NCBI GenBank assembly: GCA_035515515.1
Contig: DATJBC010000177.1
Span: forward strand, 1 to 23,007
Source: DATJBC01 sp035515515
GTDB taxonomy: Bacteria; Actinomycetota; Acidimicrobiia; Acidimicrobiales; UBA8190
Direction: 5' to 3'
DNA length: 23,007 nucleotides
Position 1 is the first letter of the stretch. Every line of letters starts with the position of its first letter. Made by a program: the position numbers and the translations under genes. This document shows, piece by piece, positions 6,967 to 13,829 of the stretch. The notes under the pieces are model-generated. The model was not told the origin of the DNA, made no database searches, and worked only from the letters and a program-made list of their open reading frames with translations.

Positions 6967-8241
6967 ATGGGACTCGGTGACTCGTTCACCGGCGGGGAGC
7001 TCCCCGGGGAGCCTGAGGGCCACCGCGAGGGCGACGAGGCCGGAGCCCCTCAGCGTGGCTGGCTGGCACCCGAGGACCGGCTGTGGCGCCACCCGTCGGA
7101 GGTGGGTCGGCGGCGGATGCCGCCCACCCTCCCGCCGCTGTTCGACTCGCGTCACGAGCGACGCCAGCGCCGCCGCGCCCGGCGGGCCTCGCTGGCGGCC
7201 GGCGTGATGGGGGCGGCCGCGCTGGCCACGCTGGCCGCCGTCGTGCTCAGCGCGTTCGACTCCGAGTCGACGTCCACCACCGCCGGCGGGGGCGCCACCC
7301 GCACGCCGCGGGCCGCGGCCACCACGGTCATGACCACGGGGGTGTCGACGGTCATCGGGTCCGACCTCATGCAGGTCGTCGACTCGGTGCGGCCCTCACT
7401 GGTGGGCCTCGAGCCCACCGGCTCGCAGAAGCCGGCGCGCATGACCGGCGTGGTGCTCCCCGGCGGTGCCCTCGTGGTGACCGCCGCGGCCGCCATCGCC
7501 GGACGGTCGCAACTCGACGTGGTCACCGCCGACGGCAAGCGTCGCCGTGGCACCGTGGTGGGATCGGACGCGCACGCCGGCGTGGCCGTCATCGCCACCG
7601 CCGGCGGGCTCTCCCCCGCCACGTTCGCCGACGAGACCGTCCAACCCGACGACCTCGTCGTGGCGGCCTGTCTGTGCACCGGCACGGCCACCAGCCCCTC
7701 CCCCGAGACGCCCGCCGCGGCCGCGGTGGGCATGGTGCGCCAGGTGGGCACGGGCGTGTCGCTCGACGGGGGCCCGCCGCTCGTGAACGCCATCGAGGCC
7801 GAGACGCCGCTGGGCCCCATGTCGTGGGGCGGCGTGCTTCTCGACGGCCGGGGCCGGGTCATCGGCATCCTCGACGGGCGCACCAGCGCGGGGAGCGACA
7901 CCCTCGGGATCTTCGTCCCCTCCCCGCTGGCCGAGGGGGTCGCCATGGAGCTGGCCACGACCCACCGCGTCGAGCACGGGTGGCTGGGCGTGGTCTGCAC
8001 CGACGGCGACGCCACGGGGGCGACCATCGCCAGCATCCTGCCGGGGAGCCCGGCCGTGGGCGCGGGGATCGTGCCCGGCGACGTGGTGGTGGCCGTGGGG
8101 GCCCACCAGGTGACGTCGGTGGCCGACCTCCAGGAACGGCTCTACACCGTGGCCCCGGGCTCCGCCGTGCAGCTCGTGGTGGAGCACGGGTCCACGAGCA
8201 CGGTCATGACGGTCAAGCTGGCCGCCACCCCCGACCCCTGA
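6967..8241 (+). CDS. HtrA-like membrane-anchored PDZ protein, catalytically degenerate
   Basis: 424 residues: cytoplasmic head (1-73), one membrane segment (about 74-97), Ser/Thr/Ala linker, trypsin-like domain (about 130-330) and PDZ domain (about 335-420, GIVPGDVVVAVG). The head carries APEDRLWRHPSEV (34-46), a motif I recall from N-termini of actinobacterial membrane proteins. All three triad positions are changed relative to HtrA. The TNNHVV site reads TAAAAI (His to A175), the TDLAV site reads AGVAV (Asp to G205), and GNSGGP reads MSWGGV (Ser to W287). The fold-supporting residues around them are kept (GSD, GG, LLDGRGRVIGI), so this looks like a maintained pseudoprotease, perhaps a substrate sensor or adaptor (inference). 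It is followed after 61 bases by the DUF2342 gene. Confidence 0.85.
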   Translation: MGLGDSFTGGELPGEPEGHREGDEAGAPQRGWLAPEDRLWRHPSEVGRRRMPPTLPPLFDSRHERRQRRRARRASLAAGVMGAAALATLAAVVLSAFDSESTSTTAGGGATRTPRAAATTVMTTGVSTVIGSDLMQVVDSVRPSLVGLEPTGSQKPARMTGVVLPGGALVVTAAAAIAGRSQLDVVTADGKRRRGTVVGSDAHAGVAVIATAGGLSPATFADETVQPDDLVVAACLCTGTATSPSPETPAAAAVGMVRQVGTGVSLDGGPPLVNAIEAETPLGPMSWGGVLLDGRGRVIGILDGRTSAGSDTLGIFVPSPLAEGVAMELATTHRVEHGWLGVVCTDGDATGATIASILPGSPAVGAGIVPGDVVVAVGAHQVTSVADLQERLYTVAPGSAVQLVVEHGSTSTVMTVKLAATPDP

Positions 8242-8289
8242 CGCCTCGCCCGACGGGGGCGCCCGGGCCGGGAGGCGGCGGCACCCGCC

Positions 8290-8295
8290 TACGAT
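8290..8295 (+). promoter_or_regulatory. Putative leaderless -10 box (TACGAT) of the DUF2342 gene
   Basis: TACGAT followed by 7 bases (CGAAGAG) and the GTG at 8303. The AGAGG immediately before the GTG is too close to act as a normal ribosome-binding site, which supports a leaderless start. Confidence 0.5.
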
Positions 8296-8302
8296 CGAAG
8301 AG

Positions 8303-9556
8303 GTGGCGTTCCCCGGCCCCGACGCGGGCGGCGACTTCCTCGGCCAGATGATGGGCGACCTGCTCAAGCTCATGGGCGGCGCCACGGCGGGCGGCGCCCG
8401 CGTGGACCTGGCCCGCATGCTGGCCCAGGGCGTGGCGAGCGGCGGCGTGCCCGAGGCCAACGTGGACCCGGCCGAGCGCATCCGCGTGGAGGAGCTGGCG
8501 CGCGTGGCCGAGCTCCACGTGGACGAGCTCACCGCCGAGGCGCTCTCGGCGCGCGGCGTGCCCCGCCAGGTGACGGTGACGACGCCGGGCGCCTGGGCGT
8601 GGCAGACCGTCGACGACTGGGGCTTCCTCCTCGATGCCATGTCGGCCTCGGGCGGGACGGGGCCCGAGCCCGCCCCCGCGCCGGACACGCCGCCCGAGCC
8701 GGGGCTGGGCCTCGCCGAGCTGGGCGACGAGGCGGGCGCCGGCGGCGCCGGCGGGGACGTGCTGGCCAGCTGGCTGGCCACCATGGGGCCCGTCATGGCC
8801 GCCATGCAGCTCGGCTCGGCGGTGGGGCACCTGGCGCGCGTGGCCCTGGGCGCCTACGAGCTGCCCGTCCCCCGGTCGCGCACCGAGCTCGTCATGGTGC
8901 CGGCCAACGCCCGGCGCTTCGCCGAGGACTGGAGCCTCGACGTCGACCAGGTGCGCCTGTGGGTGTGCCTGCGCGAGGTCAGCACCCACGCCGTGCTGTC
9001 CCGGCCGCCCGTGGCCGCCCGCCTGCGCGAGCTGCTCACGGGGGTGGTGCAGGGGACCGCCGAGGACGCCGCCGGGCTGGTGGAGCGCTTCCGGGGCATG
9101 GACCTGAGCGCACCCGACGCCCTGGCCAGCCTGCTCGGCGACCCCGGCGCGCTGGCCGTGGAGCCCTCGCCGCAGCGCCGGCGGGTCGCCGACGAGCTCG
9201 CCGCGCTGTGCGCCGCCGTCCTGGGCTACGTCGAGCACGTGGTGGACCTGGCCGCCGGCCGGCTCCTCGGGGGGCGGGGCGCCATCGCCGAGGCGTGGCG
9301 GCGTCGCCAGGTCGACCGGGGCAGTGCCGAGCGCTCCGCCGAGCTGCTCCTGGGCGTCGACCTGGGGCCGGCGCTGGTCGACCGGGGCGCGGCGTTCGTG
9401 ACGGGGGTCCACGAGCGGGCCGGCGACGAGGGCCTGGTCCGGCTGTGGTCGGGGGCCGCCATGCTGCCCACCCCGGCCGAGGTGGACGCCCCGGGGCTGT
9501 GGCTGGAGCGCACCGACCTCACCCGCCGGGCCCCGGGGGAGGCCGAGGGCGGCTGA
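8303..9556 (+). CDS. DUF2342-type (zinc metalloprotease / F420-associated family) protein, altered metal site
   Basis: 417 residues. The N-terminus (FLGQMMGDLLKLMGG), the AARVALGAYELP-like middle (VALGAYELPVP, 180-190), the VPANARRFAEDWSLD segment and the C-terminal helical half match the actinobacterial DUF2342 family, which includes M. tuberculosis Rv3195. Members are described as zinc-dependent metalloproteases or F420-biosynthesis-associated proteins, but biochemical proof is thin. Where a zinc-binding HExxH is expected, residues 224-229 read R-E-V-S-T-H, so the first His is Arg. The Glu usually preceding the GYV motif (about 307) is Leu. This member may therefore not bind zinc. A Pro/Glu/Gly-rich insert at about 116-152 is variable. 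GTG start at 8303 is favoured by the TACGAT box and by the conserved N-terminal sequence. No signal peptide. It is convergent with a small unknown gene. Confidence 0.8.
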   Translation: MAFPGPDAGGDFLGQMMGDLLKLMGGATAGGARVDLARMLAQGVASGGVPEANVDPAERIRVEELARVAELHVDELTAEALSARGVPRQVTVTTPGAWAWQTVDDWGFLLDAMSASGGTGPEPAPAPDTPPEPGLGLAELGDEAGAGGAGGDVLASWLATMGPVMAAMQLGSAVGHLARVALGAYELPVPRSRTELVMVPANARRFAEDWSLDVDQVRLWVCLREVSTHAVLSRPPVAARLRELLTGVVQGTAEDAAGLVERFRGMDLSAPDALASLLGDPGALAVEPSPQRRRVADELAALCAAVLGYVEHVVDLAAGRLLGGRGAIAEAWRRRQVDRGSAERSAELLLGVDLGPALVDRGAAFVTGVHERAGDEGLVRLWSGAAMLPTPAEVDAPGLWLERTDLTRRAPGEAEGG

Positions 9557-9579
9557 GCACGTCCCCGCCGGCCGCCCTC
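9545..9579. terminator. Hairpin between convergent genes
   Basis: GAGGGCGGC (9545-9553) can pair with GCCGCCCTC (9571-9579), leaving a 17-base loop that contains the TGA stop of the DUF2342 gene. It spans the 21-base gap to the convergent small gene. The loop is long and there is no U-tract, so the call is tentative. Confidence 0.35.
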
Positions 9580-9865
9580 AGGTGGCGGCGGTCTCCTCCT
9601 CGGGGATCCCGAGGTCCCAGTCGAGCTCGAGCAGCTCCCGCTCGGCGTCGCGCACCACCCGCTCCCGGTTTCGCCGGAACTGGGGGTCGTGCGGCGGCAG
9701 CAGCGTGAGCCGGGCCAGCGTGCGGTCGCGGAAGGGGTCGATCACCGAGGCGTCGCCGTAGGTGGACTGCACCTCCCAGTGCGGGGCCACCGGGCCCAGG
9801 TACACGACGCGCACGTGCCCCCGGGGCGGCTGGGGCTCCTCGGTTTCCTCGAATTCGTCGACCAC
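9578..9865 (-). CDS. Small acidic hypothetical protein
   Basis: 95 residues from GTG at 9865 (98 if GTG at 9874 is used). I do not recognise the family. The chain begins with an acidic DEFEETEEP stretch, then a compact segment (HVRVVYLGPVAPHWEV), a middle with DPFRDRTLARL, and an amphipathic helix (NRERVVRDAERELLELDWDLG) ending in acidic residues. No membrane segment, signal peptide or Cys is present. Coding is supported by conserved-looking, non-repetitive composition that contrasts with the Arg/Gly/Pro-rich shadow frames, and by a TAGTGT -10 box 7 bases before 9865. It is convergent with the DUF2342 gene and divergent from whiB. Function unknown. Confidence 0.65.
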   Translation of the reverse strand: MVDEFEETEEPQPPRGHVRVVYLGPVAPHWEVQSTYGDASVIDPFRDRTLARLTLLPPHDPQFRRNRERVVRDAERELLELDWDLGIPEEETAAT

Positions 9866-9872
9866 GACGCAC

Positions 9873-9878
9873 ACACTA
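9873..9878 (-). promoter_or_regulatory. Putative leaderless -10 box (TAGTGT) of the small acidic gene
   Basis: TAGTGT on the minus strand, then 7 bases (GTGCGTC) and the GTG at 9865. It decides between the two possible GTG starts, because 9874 would lie inside the -10 box. Confidence 0.45.
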
Positions 9879-10039
9879 ACGACCGGGACGAGGGGCGCCG
9901 TGACGGATCCGGCCCGCCGCGCCGTATCCCCTGCCGAGCGCCGCCGCCGGCGCGTCCCCGGGCCGCCCCACAGGTCACCGGCCGTGCCGTCCCCACGGTC
10001 CGGTGACCGGGCCCGGGGCCTCCGCCCGGCGCGCAAGCT

Positions 10040-10062
10040 GTGAGTTTGCCGTGAGTCTCGCC
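10040..10062 (+). repeat. Tandem direct repeat upstream of whiB (operator candidate)
   Basis: GTGAGTTTGCC (10040-10050) is followed directly by GTGAGTCTCGCC (10051-10062), two near-identical 11-12-mers. They end about 20 bases before the TAGAGT -10 candidate, where an activator or repressor would bind. The interval is less GC-rich than the surrounding genes. Confidence 0.4.
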
Positions 10063-10082
10063 GAATTTCGAAGGCCCACTGG

Positions 10083-10088
10083 TAGAGT
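10083..10088 (+). promoter_or_regulatory. Putative -10 box (TAGAGT) of whiB
   Basis: TAGAGT lies 22 bases before the ATG at 10111, giving a short leader that contains the GGAGG ribosome-binding site at 10101-10105. No consensus -35 was found at 17 bases upstream. Confidence 0.4.
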
Positions 10089-10110
10089 GACGCTGGCATC
10101 GGAGGGCACG

Positions 10111-10359
10111 ATGGACACGGAGTGGATGGATCGGGGGCGGTGCAGGGAGATGGACCCTGCGGCGTTCTTCCCCAGCGACGGCATCGGGGTGCAGGTCGCC
10201 CAGCGCATCTGCGTGGACTGCCCGGTGAAGGGGCCCTGCCTGGAGTACGCCCTCGCCAACCACGTCGACCACGGGGTGTGGGGCGGGACCTCCGAGCGCG
10301 AACGCCGCCGCATCCTGCGCCGGCGCCGCGTCGCCAGCCTGCAGGCCAGCCACAGCTGA
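10111..10359 (+). CDS. WhiB family [4Fe-4S] transcriptional regulator (first copy)
   Basis: 82 residues. Four Cys form the WhiB pattern: C11, C34, C37 and C43 (C-X22-C-X2-C-X5-C), which bind a redox- and NO-sensitive [4Fe-4S] cluster. G55-V-W-G-G-T-S is the conserved turn that contacts region 4 of the primary sigma factor, followed by a basic tail (RERRRILRRRR) for DNA contact. A GGAGG ribosome-binding site 5 bases before the ATG at 10111 rules out the longer in-frame start at 10003. It is 32 bases upstream of the formimidoyltransferase-like gene on the same strand, so the two may be co-transcribed. Which WhiB subfamily it belongs to is not clear; it is not WhiB7-like (no AT-hook RGR motif). 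Confidence 0.92.
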   Translation: MDTEWMDRGRCREMDPAAFFPSDGIGVQVAQRICVDCPVKGPCLEYALANHVDHGVWGGTSERERRRILRRRRVASLQASHS

Positions 10360-10391
10360 CCGCGGCGGGGCGCACGGGCGGGGGGCGCCTC

Positions 10392-11255
10392 GTGCTCGAG
10401 TGCGTCGTCAACGTGAGCGAGGGGCGCGACGGCGCCGTCATCTCCTCCATCGCGCAGGCCGGCGGTGCGTGCGTGCTCGACGTCCACTCCGACCCCGACC
10501 ACCACCGGACGGTGCTCACCATGGCGGGCGCCGGCCTCGAGGAGGCGGTGCGCGCCGTGGCCACGCGCACCGTGGCCCGCGTGGACCTGGGCGCCCACGC
10601 CGGCGTGCACCCCCGGATGGGCGCGCTCGACGTCGTGCCCTTCGTGGTGCTGCCCCCCGGGGGGGACGCGCCGGGCGCTCCTCCGCTCGACCTGGCCGAG
10701 GCCGTGGCCGCCCGCGGGCGCTTCGCGGCGTGGGCGGCCGAGGCGCTCGGGCTGCCGTGCTTCTTGTACGGGCCCGAGCGCACCCTGCCCGAGGTCCGGC
10801 GGCGCGCCTTTGTGTCGCTGGCGCCCGACACCGGACCTCCCCGGCCCCATCCGCGCGCCGGGGCGTGCGCCGTGGGGGCGCGCGGCGTGCTCGTGGCCTA
10901 CAACCTGTGGCTGGCCGGCACCGACGTGGCGGGCGCCCGGGCCATCGCCGGGGCCCTGCGGGGCCCGGCCGTCCGGGCCCTGGGGCTGGCCGTGGCGGGC
11001 GGGGCCCAGGTGTCGTGCAACCTCGTCGACCCCCTGGCGTTCGGCCCCGCCGAGGCCTTCGACGCCGTGGCCGCCCTGGCCCGGCGGGCGGGGGCGTCCG
11101 TGGCCCGCGCCGAGCTGGTGGGGCTGGTGCCCGCGGCCGTGCTCAGCGCGGTCCCGGCCGGGAGGCACGGGCAGCTGGACCTGGGCCCCGATCGCACGAT
11201 CGAGGCCCGCCTGGCGGCGGCGGCCCCTGAGGGGACCGCCCCGGCGGTGCCCTAG
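10392..11255 (+). CDS. Glutamate formimidoyltransferase-family protein
   Basis: 287 residues. It matches the two-subdomain formiminotransferase fold (N-terminal half of FTCD, EC 2.1.2.5), which moves a formimino or formyl group between glutamate and tetrahydrofolate. Motifs: ECVVNVSEGRD (3-13) for the usual ECVPNFSEGR, DPDHHRTVLTMAG (34-46), GAHAGVHPRMGALDVVPF (67-84) containing the catalytic-region His (H69/H73), and ELVGLVPAAVL (241-251). Length is near the family's 300 residues. There is no cyclodeaminase domain. No other histidine-degradation gene is nearby, so a folate salvage role is equally possible. The GTG at 10392 is chosen because family similarity begins at once after it. Its stop codon overlaps that of the convergent second whiB by four bases. 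Confidence 0.85.
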   Translation: MLECVVNVSEGRDGAVISSIAQAGGACVLDVHSDPDHHRTVLTMAGAGLEEAVRAVATRTVARVDLGAHAGVHPRMGALDVVPFVVLPPGGDAPGAPPLDLAEAVAARGRFAAWAAEALGLPCFLYGPERTLPEVRRRAFVSLAPDTGPPRPHPRAGACAVGARGVLVAYNLWLAGTDVAGARAIAGALRGPAVRALGLAVAGGAQVSCNLVDPLAFGPAEAFDAVAALARRAGASVARAELVGLVPAAVLSAVPAGRHGQLDLGPDRTIEARLAAAAPEGTAPAVP

Positions 11256-11542
11256 GAGGCCGAGACGGCGGTGGCCGCGGCCCGGCGGCTCATGGCCCGG
11301 GCCCGGCGCAGGCGCCGGCGCTCGCGCTCGGAGAGCCCTCCCCAGATGCCGAACTTCTCCCCGTTCGACAGCGCGTACTCGAGGCAGTCCTCGCGCACCA
11401 CGCAGCCCCGGCAGACCTCTTTGGCCTCGCGCGTGGACGCACCACGCTCCGGGAAGAACAGGTCGGGGTCGACCCCCATGCAGTTGGCCCTCGACTGCCA
11501 GTCGCGGTCCTGGCGGCCGTACAGCAGTGAAACGATGTCCAC
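11252..11542 (-). CDS. WhiB family [4Fe-4S] regulator, WhiB2/WhmD-like (second copy)
   Basis: 96 residues. The core D-P-D-L-F-F-P-E-R-G, S-T-R-E-A-K-E-V-C and FGIWGGLSERERRRLRR is very close to the WhiB2/WhmD group, which controls septation and sporulation-type division with WhiA in other actinobacteria. Cluster Cys are at 21, 44, 47 and 53. The GTG at 11542 is preferred over the ATG at 11563, because a strong AGGGGAGG ribosome-binding site (11557-11550) sits 7 bases before it and would otherwise fall inside the coding sequence. The upstream region is unusually AT-rich with direct and inverted repeats and a GACAC (WhiA-type) site. It is convergent with the formimidoyltransferase-like gene. 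Confidence 0.92.
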   Translation of the reverse strand: MDIVSLLYGRQDRDWQSRANCMGVDPDLFFPERGASTREAKEVCRGCVVREDCLEYALSNGEKFGIWGGLSERERRRLRRARAMSRRAAATAVSAS

Positions 11543-11570
11543 CGGTACGCCTCCCCTCACCATTGCGTGC

Positions 11571-11621
11571 CCACGTGTAGTCCACACGTGTAGTTACAGC
11601 ACTGTGAATTACAGATGTGTC
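11571..11621 (-). promoter_or_regulatory. Operator-like repeat cluster upstream of the WhiB2-like gene
   Basis: Within 50 bases there are two copies of ACGTGTAGT (11573-11581 and 11586-11594, 13 bases apart), the palindrome ACACGTGT (11584-11591), the inverted repeat CTGTGAATTACAG (11602-11614), and GACAC on the minus strand (11621-11617). GACAC is the known WhiA recognition core, and WhiA acts with WhiB2. The block is clearly more AT-rich than its surroundings. The exact -10 could not be fixed. Confidence 0.45.
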
Positions 11622-11771
11622 ATCATGGTCGAAGACCCCGGGGGGCGCAAGAGGGAATTTCGCGCCTCCCCGGCGCGCCCAGCGGGGCGTGCTCCGCACG
11701 TGCGCACACAGCGTGAGGGGCTCGCGCCCACCCCACGGGGTATCGGCACGGATCGTGAGATCGCCGACGCT

Positions 11772-11791
11772 CCGCGGGAACAGGCCCGCGG
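11772..11791 (-). terminator. Hairpin downstream of the VWA gene
   Basis: A perfect 7-base stem, CCGCGGG (11772-11778) and CCCGCGG (11785-11791), with a 6-base loop. It starts 7 bases after the VWA stop codon. No U-tract follows. Confidence 0.45.
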
Positions 11792-11798
11792 AAGGACG

Positions 11799-13829
11799 TC
11801 AGGCGCCCCGGCGGGAGGCGCTGTGGACCGTGCGCCGGTGCTCGAGGAAGTCGACGAGCACGTAGTCGCCCAGGGTCTCGGGCGTGGTGAAGAAGGCCCG
11901 GCCGTGGTTGAGCTTGGTCATCTGCTCCACGAACCCCTGCAGCGAGCGGTTGGCGTCGAGCATGAAGGTGTTGATGGTGATGCCGGCGCGCGTGCACCGC
12001 ACGACCTCGGCCAGTGTGACGCGCACCGTCTCGGCCGTGGGCGGGTAGTTGAACGACACCCCGTAGCCGCCGGCGCCGTCGGGCACGAGGTGGGCGGTGG
12101 GCTCGCCGTCGGTGATCATGATGATCTGCTTGGTCCCGCTGCGGTGCGCCAGCATCTTGCGGGCCAGCATGAGCCCGTGCTGCATGTTGGTGCCGTACAC
12201 GAAGTCCCACGACACCTCGGGCAGGTCCTGGGCCTTGATCTCGCGCGCCACCTCGGAGAACCCCACCAGGCCGAGGAAGTCGCGGGGGAAGCGTGACGAG
12301 ATGAGGGTGTGCAGGGCGATGGCGACCTTCTTGGCGGCGAGGAAGTTGTCGCGCATGGGCATCGACAGCGACAGGTCCACCATGAGCACCGTCGACGCCC
12401 GCGTCATGTGCTCGGTGCGGGTGATCTCGAAGTCCTCGGGCTGGAGGCGCACCGGCGTGCCGATGCCCGTCCGGCTCACGGCGTTGTGCACCGTCCTCTT
12501 GATGTCCAAGGTGAAGGGGTCGCCGAACTCGTAGGGCTTGGTCTGGCCCTCGGGCTCGTGCCCGGTGCCCATCACCGTGTTGGTGTGGCCGCCGATGCGG
12601 TCCTTGGCCAGGCGGGCGAAGAGGTCCGACAGCGCCCGCTGCCCGATGCGTCTGATGCCCAGGGCGGTGAGCTCGTAGCGGCCCTCGCGCTGCTCGATGA
12701 GGCCGGCCTCCTCGAGCTCGCGGGCCAGGCGGGCGAGCGCCTCCATCGACCGGGCGCCGTCGTCGCCCAGGTACTTGGCCACCTGGTCGAGGTCGACCTC
12801 GGCCAGGGCGCCGGGGGAGGTGGCCGAGCGCAGGAACTGCTCGAGCTGGTCCATCTCCCCGAGCCGGCGCGCCGAGGCCGCCGCGTCGGCCAGGCCCATG
12901 GGGTCGGTGCCGCTGAAGCGGTAGCGGCGCCCCCAACCCGCCCCGGGGACGGCCTGGCGCAGGTTCTCGGCCAGGCGGTCGACCTGCCAGCGCAGGTCGA
13001 GGTCCTCGAACAGGGCGTCGGCCAGCGCCTGGAGCTGGGCCCGCTGCTCGGGCGACATCGAGTCGAGCACGGCCTGGACGGCCGCCATCTGGGCGGCGAA
13101 CTGCTCCAGGAGCTCGTCCAGGGTCTGGGGGTTCCCGGGGAAGAAGTCGCCGAACTGCTCCATGAACGACTCGAAGCCGGGGTCGAGCTCCTCGCCCGCG
13201 GCGCGCTGCTCGATCATGCGGTTGAGGGCGTCGAGCATCTGCCGGGCCCGCTCCAGCGCGGCGGGGTCGGGGTTGCGCATGGCCTCGGACATCTGGTCGA
13301 ACCAGCTCTTGGTGATCTCCTCCCGGAGCCGCTCCATGAGCGCCTCGAAGTGCTCGCGGGCCTCGGAGGACACGAAGTCGTAGTGCTGGAGCCCCCGGAC
13401 CTTGCCCGCCAGGTCGTTGGGGAGGAGGTCGAGCTGCACCCCCCGCTCGGCCACGACCTCCTCGGTGACCTGCCGGCGGCGCTCGTCCCCCGAGGAGCGG
13501 GCCTCCTGGGCCAGGGCCTCCAGCCCGGCGCGCTCCTCGGCCACCACGTCGTCGAGCTCCTGGGCGATCTCGTGGAAGGCGCCCCCCAGGTCGCCGCGCT
13601 CCAACTCCTCCTGGCGCCGGTTGCGCAGGCGCTCCATGAGCTCGCGCAGGCCCTGGACCTGCTCGCCGTCGGGGCGGCGGAAGCCGGAGGTGAGCAGCCG
13701 GCGCAGGGCGGCGTCGGGGTCCCCGTGGTAGAGCAGGTCGTCGGCCAGCTCGGAGAACAGCGAGTCGACGTCGTCCTCGAAGCCCCGCTGGGTACCGTCC
13801 CAGCGCCGGTAGTCCCAGCGGCGCGTCAT
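11799..13829 (-). CDS. Von Willebrand factor A domain protein, partner of the upstream AAA+ ATPase
   Basis: 676 residues, cytoplasmic. Residues 1-430 are an Ala/Glu/Leu-rich, largely helical region (for example LRELMERLRNRRQEELERG and the stretch 160-290). The C-terminal VWA domain (about 475-660) has an intact MIDAS metal site: D485-L-S-L-S489, a Thr in GTN near 547, and D574 in ITDGEP. Such proteins pair with MoxR-type ATPases to load metals or remodel protein complexes (as in chelatase ChlI/ChlD and CoxD/CoxE). The client here is not known. It starts at the ATG at 13829, overlapping the ATPase stop codon by four bases (ATGA), so translation is coupled. A longer reading through to 15188 on the same frame is an artefact of high GC. 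Confidence 0.88.
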   Translation of the reverse strand: MTRRWDYRRWDGTQRGFEDDVDSLFSELADDLLYHGDPDAALRRLLTSGFRRPDGEQVQGLRELMERLRNRRQEELERGDLGGAFHEIAQELDDVVAEERAGLEALAQEARSSGDERRRQVTEEVVAERGVQLDLLPNDLAGKVRGLQHYDFVSSEAREHFEALMERLREEITKSWFDQMSEAMRNPDPAALERARQMLDALNRMIEQRAAGEELDPGFESFMEQFGDFFPGNPQTLDELLEQFAAQMAAVQAVLDSMSPEQRAQLQALADALFEDLDLRWQVDRLAENLRQAVPGAGWGRRYRFSGTDPMGLADAAASARRLGEMDQLEQFLRSATSPGALAEVDLDQVAKYLGDDGARSMEALARLARELEEAGLIEQREGRYELTALGIRRIGQRALSDLFARLAKDRIGGHTNTVMGTGHEPEGQTKPYEFGDPFTLDIKRTVHNAVSRTGIGTPVRLQPEDFEITRTEHMTRASTVLMVDLSLSMPMRDNFLAAKKVAIALHTLISSRFPRDFLGLVGFSEVAREIKAQDLPEVSWDFVYGTNMQHGLMLARKMLAHRSGTKQIIMITDGEPTAHLVPDGAGGYGVSFNYPPTAETVRVTLAEVVRCTRAGITINTFMLDANRSLQGFVEQMTKLNHGRAFFTTPETLGDYVLVDFLEHRRTVHSASRRGA

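Noticed and set aside
7819..7830. S286 in MSWGG as a possible active-site serine of the HtrA-like protein
   Set aside because: It is one position off the GNSGGP serine, and the His and Asp positions are also lost, so activity is unlikely.
7396..8805. Open frame of 469 codons on the - strand
   Set aside because: Antisense to the HtrA-like and DUF2342 genes; no recognisable motif.
11625..11798. Possible small + strand gene starting with ATG after the whiB operator region
   Set aside because: The frame runs on as antisense of the VWA gene, has no ribosome-binding site and encodes Arg/Pro/Ala-rich sequence.
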